A stretch of DNA of 64,000 nt from positions 1 through 64,000 of the forward strand of contig JAEZRB010000152.1 of the NCBI GenBank assembly GCA_023412975.1. The letters are read 5' to 3'. Made by a program: the position numbers and the translations under genes. Origin of the DNA: Bacteroidota bacterium. Its GTDB lineage: Bacteria; Bacteroidota; Bacteroidia; Chitinophagales; Chitinophagaceae. Positions 55,633-64,000 of this stretch are shown one piece after another (within the stretch, counting starts at the first letter, position 1; every line of letters begins with the position of its first letter). The notes under the pieces are model-generated. The model searched no databases. It had not been told where the DNA came from and worked only from the letters and a program-made list of their open reading frames with translations.

Positions 55633-55850
55633 TACATTTATATCACCGCAAGCCCTATTTAATTCCAGGTTTCTTCCCCTACAGCGGTATGTATACATGC
55701 ATGCCTAATTTGGCTTTTAATTTTTTATTGATATACAATAGCTTGTACGTAATCCCACCCAGCTTTCACAATTTAATATGCAAATATTTCGTTAAGTGAG
55801 TTGCATACCCTTTGATGGGTTTGTACTTTGTTTGAGCAAAAACAAACCTT

Positions 55851-56537
55851 ATGAAAAAAATTGTACCCTTACTTTCTGTGGCTTTGATTTTAGTCTCTGT
55901 ATCATGTAGCCGCAAGTATTACACTTCATCATTCTTCGAACAACAAACAGCAGGTCACCGCATCATCGCGGTTTTACCATCCGAAATAGTGTTAACAGGA
56001 AAACAACCTGAGCAATTAACACCAGAACAGATCGCCCAAATCGAGGAAGAGGAAAGCAAAGCCTTCCAGCTTGCCCTTTACAGTAATATCCTGCAACACG
56101 CCAATTCCAGAAAATATTATATGTCGGTCGGCGTGCAGGATGTCCATAAAACCATGTCAGTACTCGAGGAAAATGGTATCACCCTGCGCGAATCCTGGAA
56201 ACTGGATGACAAAAAGCTCGCTTCGTTACTCGGAGTGGATGCGGTTGTAAGGATGCAGATCAGAAAGAAAAGATATATGAGCGATTATGCATCATACGGC
56301 GTGACCATCGCAAAGGACGTGATCAGCCAGACACCACTTGGTAATAAGCTGCCCATACCGCGTAGTCTTGGTAAAACTGAAGATATCTATGCCTATTGCA
56401 GCGTGGTGAGTAATAGTGTTACACTATGGAACAATAATTATAAGGCTGCCGCCGACTGGGATAATCCTTCCACTGTGATCATCGAAAACATCACGGATAA
56501 TTTTGGAAGATATTTTCCTTATAAAAAAAGAAGGTAG
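55851..56537 (+). CDS. Hypothetical lipoprotein
   Basis: 228 residues with a signal peptide and lipobox (LILVSVSC, Cys about 20). The mature part has AGHRIIAVLPSEIVLTGKQP, a Glu-rich stretch (LTPEQIAQIEEEESKAFQLA), helices and a C-terminal segment with WNNNYKAAADWDNPS ... NITDNFGRYFPYKKR. The pattern recalls lipoproteins that bind outer-membrane assembly partners (GNA1162-like), but this is weak. No neighbour gives a role. Confidence 0.7.
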   Translation: MKKIVPLLSVALILVSVSCSRKYYTSSFFEQQTAGHRIIAVLPSEIVLTGKQPEQLTPEQIAQIEEEESKAFQLALYSNILQHANSRKYYMSVGVQDVHKTMSVLEENGITLRESWKLDDKKLASLLGVDAVVRMQIRKKRYMSDYASYGVTIAKDVISQTPLGNKLPIPRSLGKTEDIYAYCSVVSNSVTLWNNNYKAAADWDNPSTVIIENITDNFGRYFPYKKRR

Positions 56538-56557
56538 ATTTCTTTAGCCGTTTTAAG

Positions 56558-56624
56558 GAATGTTCAATTTTCATCGTTCAGGTGAGAAAAGCTAGCCTTT
56601 TTGAACAGAGAAAATTGAACATTC
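56558..56624. terminator. Nested hairpin between convergent genes
   Basis: A 15-bp perfect inverted repeat (GAATGTTCAATTTTC at 56558-56572 and its inverse at 56610-56624), with a shorter GTTCA/TGAAC pair inside. It lies between the lipoprotein stop and the asd stop, so it probably ends both transcripts. Confidence 0.6.
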
Positions 56625-56653
56625 TGTCTTAATAATCTATTCAATCACTTGTA

Positions 56654-57646
56654 TTAATTCAACAGTCCTTTCCCCACCAGGTATTCAGCTATCTGAACTG
56701 CGTTGGTTGCCGCTCCTTTCCTTAGGTTATCGCTAACAATCCACATGTTTAGGGTGTTTGGCTGTGTTTCATCCCTGCGCAGGCGACCAACAAAAACCTC
56801 ATCCCTCTCATGCGCATCCTTTGGCATTGGGTATAAGGCATTGGCCGGATCATCAACGACTACCACGCCAGGGGCACCTGACAATATTGTTTTCACCTCG
56901 GGAAGTTCAAAATCATTTGCAAATTCAATATTTACGCTTTCGCTATGTCCACCCATCACCGGTATGCGTACAGTAGTGGCGGTAACGCGGATAGAATCGT
57001 CGCGCATGATCTTTTTTGTTTCATTGACCATCTTCATTTCTTCCTTGGTATAACCATTATCAACGAAAACATCAATTTGTGGTATTACGTTCAGGTCAAT
57101 GGGATATTGATATGCTTTCTCACCCTCAACGCCATTGCGTTCATTCATCAGCTGGTTCACCGCTTTTACACCTGTACCTGTTACACTTTGATACGTGCTC
57201 ACCACAATTCGTTTGATCCCGTATTTTTTATGCAGCGGATTTAATGCCACCACCATCTGAATAGTTGAGCAGTTAGGGTTAGCAATGATCTTATCCTCGC
57301 CCGTAAGCGCATCAGCATTGATCTCCGGCACCACCAGCTTTTTTGTTGTATCCATTCGCCAGGCAGATGAGTTATCAATGACAGTGATACCGGCTTCTGC
57401 AAACTTTGGCGCCCATTCCAGCGAAGTACCGCCGCCAGCAGAAAATAATGCCACGGCCGGCTTTGCTGCGATAGCATCCGTCATGCTTACAACTTTGTAC
57501 TTTTTCCCCTTGAATTCAATTTCCTTTCCAACTGATCTTTCTGATGCAACAGGCAACAATTCTGTAACGGGAAAATTTCTTTCCGCCAGTACCTGTAGCA
57601 TTTTGGTGCCTACCAATCCTGTAGCGCCTACTACTGCAACTTTCAT
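56654..57646 (-). CDS. asd: Aspartate-semialdehyde dehydrogenase
   Basis: 330 residues. It has the NADP-binding start (MKVAVVGATGLVGTKMLQVL), catalytic Cys126 in ANPNCSTIQMV, and the acid/base His in IPVMGGHSESVNIEF, all normal. It reduces aspartyl phosphate to aspartate semialdehyde, the branch point to Lys, Thr, Met and diaminopimelate. A good AGGAGG ribosome-binding site lies 6 bp before the ATG, unusual for Bacteroidota. The upstream leader and terminator indicate attenuation (57741-57852). Confidence 0.96.
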   Translation of the reverse strand: MKVAVVGATGLVGTKMLQVLAERNFPVTELLPVASERSVGKEIEFKGKKYKVVSMTDAIAAKPAVALFSAGGGTSLEWAPKFAEAGITVIDNSSAWRMDTTKKLVVPEINADALTGEDKIIANPNCSTIQMVVALNPLHKKYGIKRIVVSTYQSVTGTGVKAVNQLMNERNGVEGEKAYQYPIDLNVIPQIDVFVDNGYTKEEMKMVNETKKIMRDDSIRVTATTVRIPVMGGHSESVNIEFANDFELPEVKTILSGAPGVVVVDDPANALYPMPKDAHERDEVFVGRLRRDETQPNTLNMWIVSDNLRKGAATNAVQIAEYLVGKGLLN

Positions 57647-57740
57647 AATTACCTCCTGGCCTCCCGCCTGCGCGGAAGGAATTTAATTGTTTAAAAATAT
57701 TTGTGCCGTGCTGAAATCGATGCCTGGGTATACAAAAAAA

Positions 57741-57764
57741 CAGGCCTTCCATCCGGAAGGCCTG
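57741..57764 (-). terminator. Attenuator terminator upstream of asd
   Basis: CAGGCCTTCC (minus strand 57764-57755), loop GGAT, GGAAGGCCTG (57750-57741), then seven T (57740-57734). A perfect 10-bp stem and long T-run, located inside the asd leader about 95 bp before the ATG. It is not an end signal of any gene upstream on that strand, so it must act inside the asd leader. Confidence 0.85.
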
Positions 57765-57807
57765 CTAAACTTTTATATGGTTACATACATAACGCCGCAA
57801 ACCTTCC

Positions 57808-57852
57808 TTAGGAGAATGTCTTCGTGCGTTTTGTATGTTTCATTGATTTCAT
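57808..57852 (-). CDS. asd leader peptide, Lys/Thr-rich
   Basis: A 14-codon ORF on the minus strand: MKSMKHTKRTKTFS, stop TAA at 57810-57808. Four Lys, three Thr and two Met codons of 14 are end products of the Asd pathway. The stop directly touches GGAAGG (57807-57802), which can pair with CCTTCC of the terminator's 5' arm (57760-57755). A ribosome that reaches the stop would cover GGAAGG and let the terminator form; one stalled at Lys/Thr codons would free it and allow read-through. Start could also be the second ATG (57843-57841). Mechanism is inferred. Confidence 0.75.
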   Translation of the reverse strand: MKSMKHTKRTKTFS

Positions 57853-57859
57853 TGCTTCG

Positions 57860-57891
57860 CAAAAATAGGTTACTGGCCCATTCAGTCCAAA
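57860..57891 (-). promoter_or_regulatory. Promoter of the asd leader
   Basis: TTTG (57891-57888), a 20-nt spacer, and TATTTTTG (57867-57860): a full match to TTTG-N19-21-TAnnTTTG. The leader ATG is 7 bp after the -7 box, so the leader mRNA would start only a few bases before its first codon. Confidence 0.75.
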
Positions 57892-58011
57892 TATTCAAAT
57901 CAAAATGCAGTTAAATCGTCATCAACGCTTTTAACAACCCCGAGAAAAATACATTAATCACCCGGTGATTTTCCCCTTTTACGTCAACACGGAGCCTGTA
58001 AATTGGCAGTC

Positions 58012-59718
58012 ATGAAAACCACCTGGCTTCTATACTTCATCATACTTACGAATGTTCTGTCGGCGCAAAACCGGTATGATATCATCATAACAGAGATCAT
58101 GTGCGATCCTTCGCCCCAGGTTGGATTACCTAACAATGAATGGATCGAAATCCATAACATCTCCGGCTCAGCTATTAGCTTATTGGACTGGCGTATTGCT
58201 GATGCATCCGGTCAAAGTGGTCCTTTGCCAGAATTTATCCTCGAAGCAAACAGTTATGTGATCATTTGTGCTACCAGTGCACGCGATGCTATGACCACAT
58301 TCGCGACCGTCATTGCTGTCACGAGCTTCCCATCACTAGATAATGATGGTGAAATAATAATGCTAAAGGATCTCCATGGCTCGGTCATTCACGCCGTTGA
58401 ATATTCTTCAGCCTGGTACCAAAATGAATTAAAGAAAGATGGTGGCTGGTCACTCGAGATGATCAACACTGGTACCCCCTGCCTGGGAAATACGAACTGG
58501 AAAGCAAGTACAGACATTAGGGGAGGCACACCCGGACTGGTAAATTCAGTGAACGCGTTGATTGAAGACAGGCAGGAACCGGAACTGAAAAATGCCTATT
58601 TAGACATTGACTCAAATATAATCCTGGTATTTACTGAACCTCTTGACAGCTCGGCCGCCGCGATTGCGACAAACTATACCATAGATGGTGGTATCGTTAT
58701 CACATCGGCAGAAACGTTGCCGCCTATATTTAACCGGGTGCAGCTGAAAACCGATAAATCTCTTTCGAGCGGTACCATTTATAATATATCTGCCAATAAC
58801 ATCAATGATTGTAAAGGAAACATAAACGGATCAGCCAATAAAACAAAAGTTGGTCTTCCCCAACAGGCGGTGCCGCGTGATGTGATCATCAACGAGATCC
58901 TGTTTAACCCCCGACCCAATGCCAACGACTATGTTGAACTTTTCAATAGAAGTGAAAAGATAATGGACATATCAAGCCTCTATCTTGCCAACAGGAACAG
59001 CAACAACGCAATCAATGCGATCACCCAACTCAGTCCTACACCGGTCTACCTTTTTCCCCGCGACTATATAGTGGTAACCACCGATGCAGAAAACCTGGCA
59101 CTGCAGTATATGGTTTCTAGCCCAGATGCCGTTTTTACCCGCCAATCACTGCCGTCCTACCCCGACAGTGAAGGGTTTGTCGTGGTGCTGAATCAGCAGG
59201 GTGAGGTGCTGGACGAAGTGCAATATTCAGACGACTGGCATTTTAAATTAATTACTGACCCGGAAGGTGTTTCGCTGGAAAGACTGGATCCGGATGCGGA
59301 AACACAAAATGCACACAACTGGCATTCGGCCGCCTCCACTGCGGGTTATGGTACACCCGGTTATCGCAATTCTCATACACTTCAGGTTCAGGATATACCA
59401 GCCAGTTTTGAAGTCAATCCCAGGGTATTCTCGCCCGACAATGATGGTCTGGATGATATTGCAACTATACAATATAAGATCAGCGAGCCCGACTACCTTG
59501 CCAATATTACCATATTTGACGCGACGGGGAGACCGGTCAAACAGCTTGTCAGGAATGGCCTGCTAGGCATAAATGGTTATTGGAACTGGGACGGGTTGGA
59601 TGATAAAGGGCTGAAGTTGCCGGTTGGCACCTATATCCTCTACACCGAGATATTTAACCTTGCGGGTAAAAAGAAAAGGTTTAAAAATACAATCGTACTT
59701 GCCCGGAAATTAAAGTAG
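58012..59718 (+). CDS. Secreted lamin-tail domain protein with FlgD-like C-terminus
   Basis: 568 residues from the ATG at 58012 (MKTTWLLYFIILTNVLSAQN), a signal peptide. Two lamin-tail domains are visible: one near residues 20-150 (IIITEIMCDPSPQVGLPNNE) and one near 285-430 (DVIINEILFNPRPNANDYVE). Between them is an Ig-like part (about 180-280). The C-terminus (about 470-568) reads FSPDNDGLDDIATIQYKISE ... YWNWDGLDDKGLKLPVGTYI, a FlgD/gliding-type Ig fold common in secreted Bacteroidota proteins. It may be a cell-surface or extracellular binding protein. Confidence 0.82.
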   Translation: MKTTWLLYFIILTNVLSAQNRYDIIITEIMCDPSPQVGLPNNEWIEIHNISGSAISLLDWRIADASGQSGPLPEFILEANSYVIICATSARDAMTTFATVIAVTSFPSLDNDGEIIMLKDLHGSVIHAVEYSSAWYQNELKKDGGWSLEMINTGTPCLGNTNWKASTDIRGGTPGLVNSVNALIEDRQEPELKNAYLDIDSNIILVFTEPLDSSAAAIATNYTIDGGIVITSAETLPPIFNRVQLKTDKSLSSGTIYNISANNINDCKGNINGSANKTKVGLPQQAVPRDVIINEILFNPRPNANDYVELFNRSEKIMDISSLYLANRNSNNAINAITQLSPTPVYLFPRDYIVVTTDAENLALQYMVSSPDAVFTRQSLPSYPDSEGFVVVLNQQGEVLDEVQYSDDWHFKLITDPEGVSLERLDPDAETQNAHNWHSAASTAGYGTPGYRNSHTLQVQDIPASFEVNPRVFSPDNDGLDDIATIQYKISEPDYLANITIFDATGRPVKQLVRNGLLGINGYWNWDGLDDKGLKLPVGTYILYTEIFNLAGKKKRFKNTIVLARKLK

Positions 59719-59746
59719 TCAAGTAATGCTGCCGCCAATTCTATAT

Positions 59747-60670
59747 CTACACCAGTTCAATTTCAAAATTTACCAGGTTTTTGAACAACTGGATCCTGGC
59801 ATCGATATCATCTTTTGTAATTTCTTTTAGGCGGGTAGGGCCGAATTTTTCAACACAAAAACTGGCCATAGCGGAGCCCACAATAATACCTCGTTTCATA
59901 TTGTCGAACGAAATATCACCTGTCTTTGCAAGATGTCCCATAAATCCACCGGCAAATGTATCACCAGCCCCGGTGGGATCAAATACATCTTCCAGCGGCA
60001 AAGCCGGCGCAAAAAACACTTCAGTATCGTGAAACAGCAAAGCACCATGCTCGCCTTTCTTAACGATAAGATATTTCGGCCCCATTTGCATAATGGACTT
60101 CGCAGCCTTCACCAGCGAAAACTGCCCGGTTAGCTGCCGGGCTTCCGCATCATTGATGATCAGCATGTCGACATACTTCAGCACAATATTTAATTCCGAC
60201 AAGGCGGATTCCATCCAGAAATTCATGGTGTCCATCGCGATCAGCCTCGGCCGCTTTCTCATTTCCTGGATTACATTTAGCTGTATCCTGGGAGCAAGAT
60301 TGCCCAGCATAAGGAACTCAGCATCCTGGTAACTGTCGGGGATATGCGGATCAAAATCCGCCAGCACATTCAGGTCAGTGATCAATGTATCACGGCTATT
60401 CATATCCTCATGATAGCGGCCCTTCCAAAAGAAAGACTTCTTACCGGGCACCACTTCCACACCATCGAGGTGTACACCTCTTTTTCGCAGTTCTTCCATT
60501 TCTTCCGCGGGGAAATCAGAACCGATAATCGATATCTGTTGGATGGGTTTAACGAAATAAGACGCAGCATAAGCCACGTAAACGGCTGAGCCACCTATGA
60601 TCCGTTCTGTTTTGCCAAAAGGGGTTTCAATCGCATCAAAGGCCATGGTACCTACCGAAATCAGAGACAT
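59747..60670 (-). CDS. PfkB family carbohydrate/nucleoside kinase
   Basis: 307 residues from the ATG at 60670 (MSLISVGTMAFDAIETPFGK). It has the first PfkB signature (GGSAVYVAYAASYFVKPIQQ) and the second (FDPTGAGDTFAGGFMGHLA) with the catalytic Asp in GAGDTF. It phosphorylates a sugar or nucleoside; the substrate is not decidable. The frame is open 26 codons further upstream, but this part overlaps the divergent TetR promoter region. Confidence 0.88.
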   Translation of the reverse strand: MSLISVGTMAFDAIETPFGKTERIIGGSAVYVAYAASYFVKPIQQISIIGSDFPAEEMEELRKRGVHLDGVEVVPGKKSFFWKGRYHEDMNSRDTLITDLNVLADFDPHIPDSYQDAEFLMLGNLAPRIQLNVIQEMRKRPRLIAMDTMNFWMESALSELNIVLKYVDMLIINDAEARQLTGQFSLVKAAKSIMQMGPKYLIVKKGEHGALLFHDTEVFFAPALPLEDVFDPTGAGDTFAGGFMGHLAKTGDISFDNMKRGIIVGSAMASFCVEKFGPTRLKEITKDDIDARIQLFKNLVNFEIELV

Positions 60671-60769
60671 GAAAGTTTGTTTTTGTTGTAATACTATTGT
60701 TACTGCGGGCAATATTACGCCAATTAAACCAATCCTTAATTCCGCCATTCTGAATTAATGGCAACTACT

Positions 60770-60777
60770 TATCTTTG
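60770..60777 (+). promoter_or_regulatory. TetR gene -7 box
   Basis: TATCTTTG, a full match to TAnnTTTG, ends 3 bp before the ATG at 60781. If used, the transcript would be leaderless. No TTTG -33 element is clear. Confidence 0.5.
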
Positions 60778-60780
60778 GGT

Positions 60781-61374
60781 ATGGCCAAAATACAGCGTCG
60801 CAAGGCATCCAAAAAGGAACTGATCCTGGAAAAAGCAGCTACCATGTTCCGGCAAAAAGGTTTTGCCGCTACTTCAATGCGTGACCTGGCCGAAACAGTG
60901 GGCATTGAAGCTGCGAGTTTGTACAATCATATCCGCTCAAAAAACGAAATACTCGAGGCCATTTGCTTTGATGTGGCCAACCGCTTCAATAACAATATGG
61001 CATTGATCGAGTCGGGTAACCAGAGTTCCATCACCAAAATCGAAACCCTGCTCCGGTTCCATATCCGGCAAATGGTAGAGAAATATGAAGAAGTCTATGT
61101 AAGTGACCGGGAGTGGAAACATCTGGAAGAACCTTACCTATCCAATTTTCAAAACCAGCGAAGTAATTACCGAAAAAAATTCGCTGCCATCATAGAAAGC
61201 GGCATACAAAAAAACGAGATCCGTAAGATCGATGCACCTACTGCCGTTCTGATCATGCTCCATGCGGTGAGTGGTATCGAATCATGGCACCGCTCGAAAT
61301 CGAGGATCAACGCCGGCGAACTCGAAGATAATATGGTGATGATCATGATTGACGGCTTAAGAAAACAGGGTTGA
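60781..61374 (+). CDS. TetR-family transcription regulator
   Basis: 197 residues from the ATG at 60781 (MAKIQRRKASKKELILEKAA). The N-terminal TetR helix-turn-helix is clear (AATMFRQKGFAATSMRDLAE, TVGIEAASLYNHIRSKNEIL). The C-terminal ligand-binding part is helical and unspecified. It starts 3 bp before paaE-like 61378 and is likely co-transcribed, which suggests control of aromatic degradation, as PaaR-type TetR proteins do. Confidence 0.9.
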   Translation: MAKIQRRKASKKELILEKAATMFRQKGFAATSMRDLAETVGIEAASLYNHIRSKNEILEAICFDVANRFNNNMALIESGNQSSITKIETLLRFHIRQMVEKYEEVYVSDREWKHLEEPYLSNFQNQRSNYRKKFAAIIESGIQKNEIRKIDAPTAVLIMLHAVSGIESWHRSKSRINAGELEDNMVMIMIDGLRKQG

Positions 61375-61377
61375 TCC

Positions 61378-62475
61378 ATGTCACTTCACTTTCACTCGCT
61401 CCGAATAAAGGAAATCCGAAAAGAAACTCCTGAATGTGTGTCTGTAGTGTTTGATGTACCTGCAGAGCTGGTAGAACGGTTCAGATTCCTACAGGGTCAA
61501 AGTCTCACCATGCGAACCCGGATCAACGACCAGGAAGTAAGGCGAACTTATTCTATTTGCAGCAGTCCCCTCGACAATGAACTTCGAGTAGCGATCAAAA
61601 AAGTCGATGGTGGCTTATTTTCCCCTTTCGCTAATGACCAGTTAAAGGAAGGCGATATCCTGGAAGTGATGGAGCCCGTTGGTAAGTTCTATACCGACCT
61701 CGATCCTACGCAAAAAAAGAACTACCTCGCAATTGCGGCGGGGAGTGGGATCACACCCGTCATTTCATTGATAAAAACAACACTCGCCACAGAGTCGTTA
61801 AGTCGTTTTACGCTTATCTATGGCAATAGGAGTCGTGCCTCAATCATTTTTTTTGAAGAACTGGAAGCTATCAAAAACAAGTATCTCGAGCGGTTCAACC
61901 TGATCAATGTCCTTAGCCGCGAAAGAACCGATGCAAGTATCAACTTTGGACGCATCGATATTGAAAAGCTGCTGGAGTTATCAAAACTTGTTGATTTTAG
62001 CAGTGTGGACGAAGTCTTTATTTGCGGTCCCGAAGAAATGATCTTTAGCACAAAAGAATTTCTAGAACAAAAAGGGATAGACAAGAAGAATATCCATTTT
62101 GAACTGTTTACAACACCCGGCGTACCTAAAGGGAGCATAGATGGAGGGTTGGGATCAAAGAGCGTGAAGACCAGCAGCCAGCCGGCTGAAGAGAGAAGTA
62201 AAGTAACCATCAAAGTAGATGGTCGATCCCTGGATTTTGAACTTGGTTCTGACGAGGAAGCAATATTAGATGCTGCCCTGAAACGCGGCGCTGATCTTCC
62301 TTATGCCTGTAAAGGAGGTGTATGTTGTACCTGCAAAGCCAGGCTTGTCGAAGGTGAGGTAGAGATGGATGTGCACTGGGGCCTCGAAGATGATGAAATT
62401 CAACAGGGCTATATTCTCACCTGCCAGTCGCATCCAAAGACTCCGGTTGTGGTAGTTGATTTTGATGTGAAATAA
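61378..62475 (+). CDS. PaaE-like ferredoxin reductase with 2Fe-2S domain
   Basis: 365 residues. FAD-binding domain with RRTYSICSSP (about 55-65), NAD-binding domain with AIAAGSGITPVISLI and FICGPEEMI, and a C-terminal plant-type 2Fe-2S ferredoxin domain with CKGGVCCTC and a fourth Cys in LTCQSHP. This order is that of PaaE, the reductase of phenylacetyl-CoA epoxidase, and of related oxygenase reductases. No paaABCD genes lie next to it, so the partner is unknown. It starts 3 bp after the TetR gene. Confidence 0.85.
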   Translation: MSLHFHSLRIKEIRKETPECVSVVFDVPAELVERFRFLQGQSLTMRTRINDQEVRRTYSICSSPLDNELRVAIKKVDGGLFSPFANDQLKEGDILEVMEPVGKFYTDLDPTQKKNYLAIAAGSGITPVISLIKTTLATESLSRFTLIYGNRSRASIIFFEELEAIKNKYLERFNLINVLSRERTDASINFGRIDIEKLLELSKLVDFSSVDEVFICGPEEMIFSTKEFLEQKGIDKKNIHFELFTTPGVPKGSIDGGLGSKSVKTSSQPAEERSKVTIKVDGRSLDFELGSDEEAILDAALKRGADLPYACKGGVCCTCKARLVEGEVEMDVHWGLEDDEIQQGYILTCQSHPKTPVVVVDFDVK

Positions 62476-62860
62476 TTATTGCTGGAGTCATTGGTTGAAA
62501 GCGTAGAAATTTTTCATTAATCACAGATCAGGATAAAAACGTTTTATTACGTTTTTTACCCATGGTTTTGATAATGATCCCTACGACATTTACATTGTAT
62601 TAGGGGTACCGAAAAATCCAGTGTCCGTGATGACAATTGTTGAAAGCCAAAGGAGTGACTTCATCACCAGCGAACTTCGCTGTCAATGAAGTTGTATACC
62701 TCCCTTAAAAAAGGCAGGTGAGTAGGTGGGGGAGGGAGGGCCCCGCGAGGGGAAGCAAATCTTGAGGTGACTCCCATTTAAAACATAGCGCCCGGATCAA
62801 TTATTCTCCCTTTTTAATAACCCGCACCCCTACAATTTTTTCAACCGACTTTTCTTCAAC
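62476..62860. other. Intergenic stretch of 385 bp
   Basis: The gap between convergent genes holds a purine-rich GC block near 62725-62755 (GGTGGGGGAGGGAGGG) and AT-rich ends. No RNA gene, repeat or promoter is supported. A terminator for paaE was not found. Confidence 0.4.
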
Positions 62861-64000
62861 CTACCACACATACGTTCCCGCGCTATTCCCCGGCAACACC
62901 GTCGTTGTCCATTTATCCCTGAATTTGATATTAAACGTTATCGCTGACGCGCCGTCGTTCAAAGCAATAAGCACTTTCTTTTTCTCCGGCGTCAAAAAAG
63001 CTACCGTATACAGACTCCCGTGATTTTCACTCGCCACACGCACCGATCCGGGAGGAACAAACTTTGATGCCTGGGCAATAATATAATAAGAAACATTCCT
63101 TGTAGTCGTCGTACCGATGGTTAACGCGCCTTTGCACTGCGTACAACCACCCGGTGTATGCGGGCCAAAACCTGGATCATTCGCCAGGTTCCACTCCAGC
63201 GCCACGCGACTCCAGTTCCGCATCGACCCAATGATTACATTTTTCAAATGCCATTTAAAATCACCTTCGAATCCACCTGTGGAAGAAGTCCATTGTTCAG
63301 TGAAGTATACATGCTTATCCGGGTGACTGGCATGTACGGTCGACAGAGCACTGATATCTCCGGCATATAAGTGGAAGGCTGAACCATCAACAAAAGCTTT
63401 GGCCGCCGGGTCATTGAGTATGGTTAATGGATAATCCGGCCGGTCGCAGTTGTGATCATAGACAATAATCTTTGTAGAAACACCAGCCGCCTGGAATGCT
63501 GGTCCTAAACTGTTTTTTATAAAATCCCTTTGTTGCTCCGCAGTCATCAACAGGCTTGGATTATTGCCGGGATGCAATGGCTCGTTTTGCGGTGTAATGG
63601 CATCTATGGTAATACCCTCACCTTTCATCTGTTGAATGTACTTCACAAAATATTGGGCATATACGTCATAATACTGGGGTAGCAGGCTTCCACCAATAGA
63701 ACTTCCATTATCCTTCATCCATACCGGCGGTGTCCAGGGACTTCCTAATATTTTAATCGATGGGTTAATAGCAAGGATTTCCTTCAATAAAGGAATTAAC
63801 CCACTACCACCGGCCCGCTCTGCATCGAGACTAAAATTGGAAAGTGTAGGATCTGTTTGGCCTGCAGGCATATCATTATAAGTATAAACTGAAGCGCTAA
63901 GGTCAGAGGCTCCGATACTGATACGCAGGTAACTTATTCCAATTGAAGTAGGGGAATTACCAAATAATTCCTGTAGCAGTGCGGCCTTTGTAGCAGCAGA
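62861..64000 (-). CDS. GH30 glycoside hydrolase (glucosylceramidase type), N-terminus off the right edge
   Basis: The frame is open from the window edge (64000) to a stop at 62861, giving 379 residues; the ATG at 63871 is internal, because SIGASDLSASVYTYND lies in frame before it. The acid/base Glu is in ITPQNEPLHP and the nucleophile Glu in VYFTEQWT, as in GH30. The last ~60 residues form the usual beta-sandwich, ending AGTYVW. Relatives act on beta-1,6-glucan or glucosylceramide; the substrate is not decidable. A secreted enzyme is likely but the signal peptide is outside the window. Confidence 0.9.
   Translation of the reverse strand, partial: SAATKAALLQELFGNSPTSIGISYLRISIGASDLSASVYTYNDMPAGQTDPTLSNFSLDAERAGGSGLIPLLKEILAINPSIKILGSPWTPPVWMKDNGSSIGGSLLPQYYDVYAQYFVKYIQQMKGEGITIDAITPQNEPLHPGNNPSLLMTAEQQRDFIKNSLGPAFQAAGVSTKIIVYDHNCDRPDYPLTILNDPAAKAFVDGSAFHLYAGDISALSTVHASHPDKHVYFTEQWTSSTGGFEGDFKWHLKNVIIGSMRNWSRVALEWNLANDPGFGPHTPGGCTQCKGALTIGTTTTRNVSYYIIAQASKFVPPGSVRVASENHGSLYTVAFLTPEKKKVLIALNDGASAITFNIKFRDKWTTTVLPGNSAGTYVW

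Overview
The window looks like a chromosome segment of a Bacteroidota member, most probably Chitinophagales/Chitinophagaceae (genus not determinable from sequence alone). The reasons are two complete SusC/SusD systems, SusE/F-type lipoproteins, a type IX secretion C-terminal domain, UnbV/FG-GAP lipoproteins, an IS66 element, and promoters of the Bacteroidota type (TTTG, about 19-21 nt, then TAnnTTTG). No tRNA or rRNA gene and no CRISPR array was seen.

Region 1 (1-6675) is an unstable toxin and mobile-element zone on the minus strand. It begins with the first 21 codons of pyrH running off the left edge, with its own promoter. Next come decayed scraps, a toxin-tip/immunity pair with a nuclease-like motif, and a remnant of a group II intron. 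The intron sits just after an intrinsic terminator and is itself split by a complete IS66 element with 8-bp target duplications. A 5'-truncated RHS toxin gene with a lipoprotein (putative immunity) follows.

Region 2 (6841-13310, plus strand) is a tight operon: FHA-membrane-trypsin protein, Ser/Thr kinase, PP2C phosphatase, second Ser/Thr kinase and outer-membrane barrel. It looks like an envelope-spanning phospho-signalling unit.

Region 3 (13447-17934) holds a GH43-like enzyme and the ribosomal operon rplM-rpsI-rpsB-tsf. In many bacteria pyrH follows tsf directly; here about 15 kb of accessory DNA separates them, so regions 1 and 2 look like an island in the classic junction.

Region 4 (18194-29168) has an HD hydrolase, a DUF3179 protein, and a minus-strand group of UnbV lipoprotein, TonB-dependent receptor, barrel protein and vanadium-haloperoxidase-like PAP2 enzyme.

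Region 5 (29252-51966) is a large polysaccharide utilisation locus, probably for starch-like glucans: a secreted GH13 enzyme and a Nudix-fold (NrtR/AraR-like) regulator, then SusC-SusD-SusE-SusE/F, then a second SusC-SusD with two giant VCBS lipoproteins. The three main promoters carry TACA/TGTA-type dyads touching the -7 box, a likely shared operator.

Region 6 (52083-64000) has ligA, DUF2461, YceI, a lipoprotein, asd, a lamin-tail secreted protein, a PfkB kinase, a TetR regulator with a paaE-like reductase, and the C-terminal part of a GH30 enzyme. The most striking regulatory feature of the window is upstream of asd: a 14-codon leader ORF rich in Lys and Thr codons, its stop abutting a GGAAGG segment that can pair with the 5' arm of a strong terminator. 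This is a textbook attenuator layout for an enzyme of Lys/Thr/Met synthesis.
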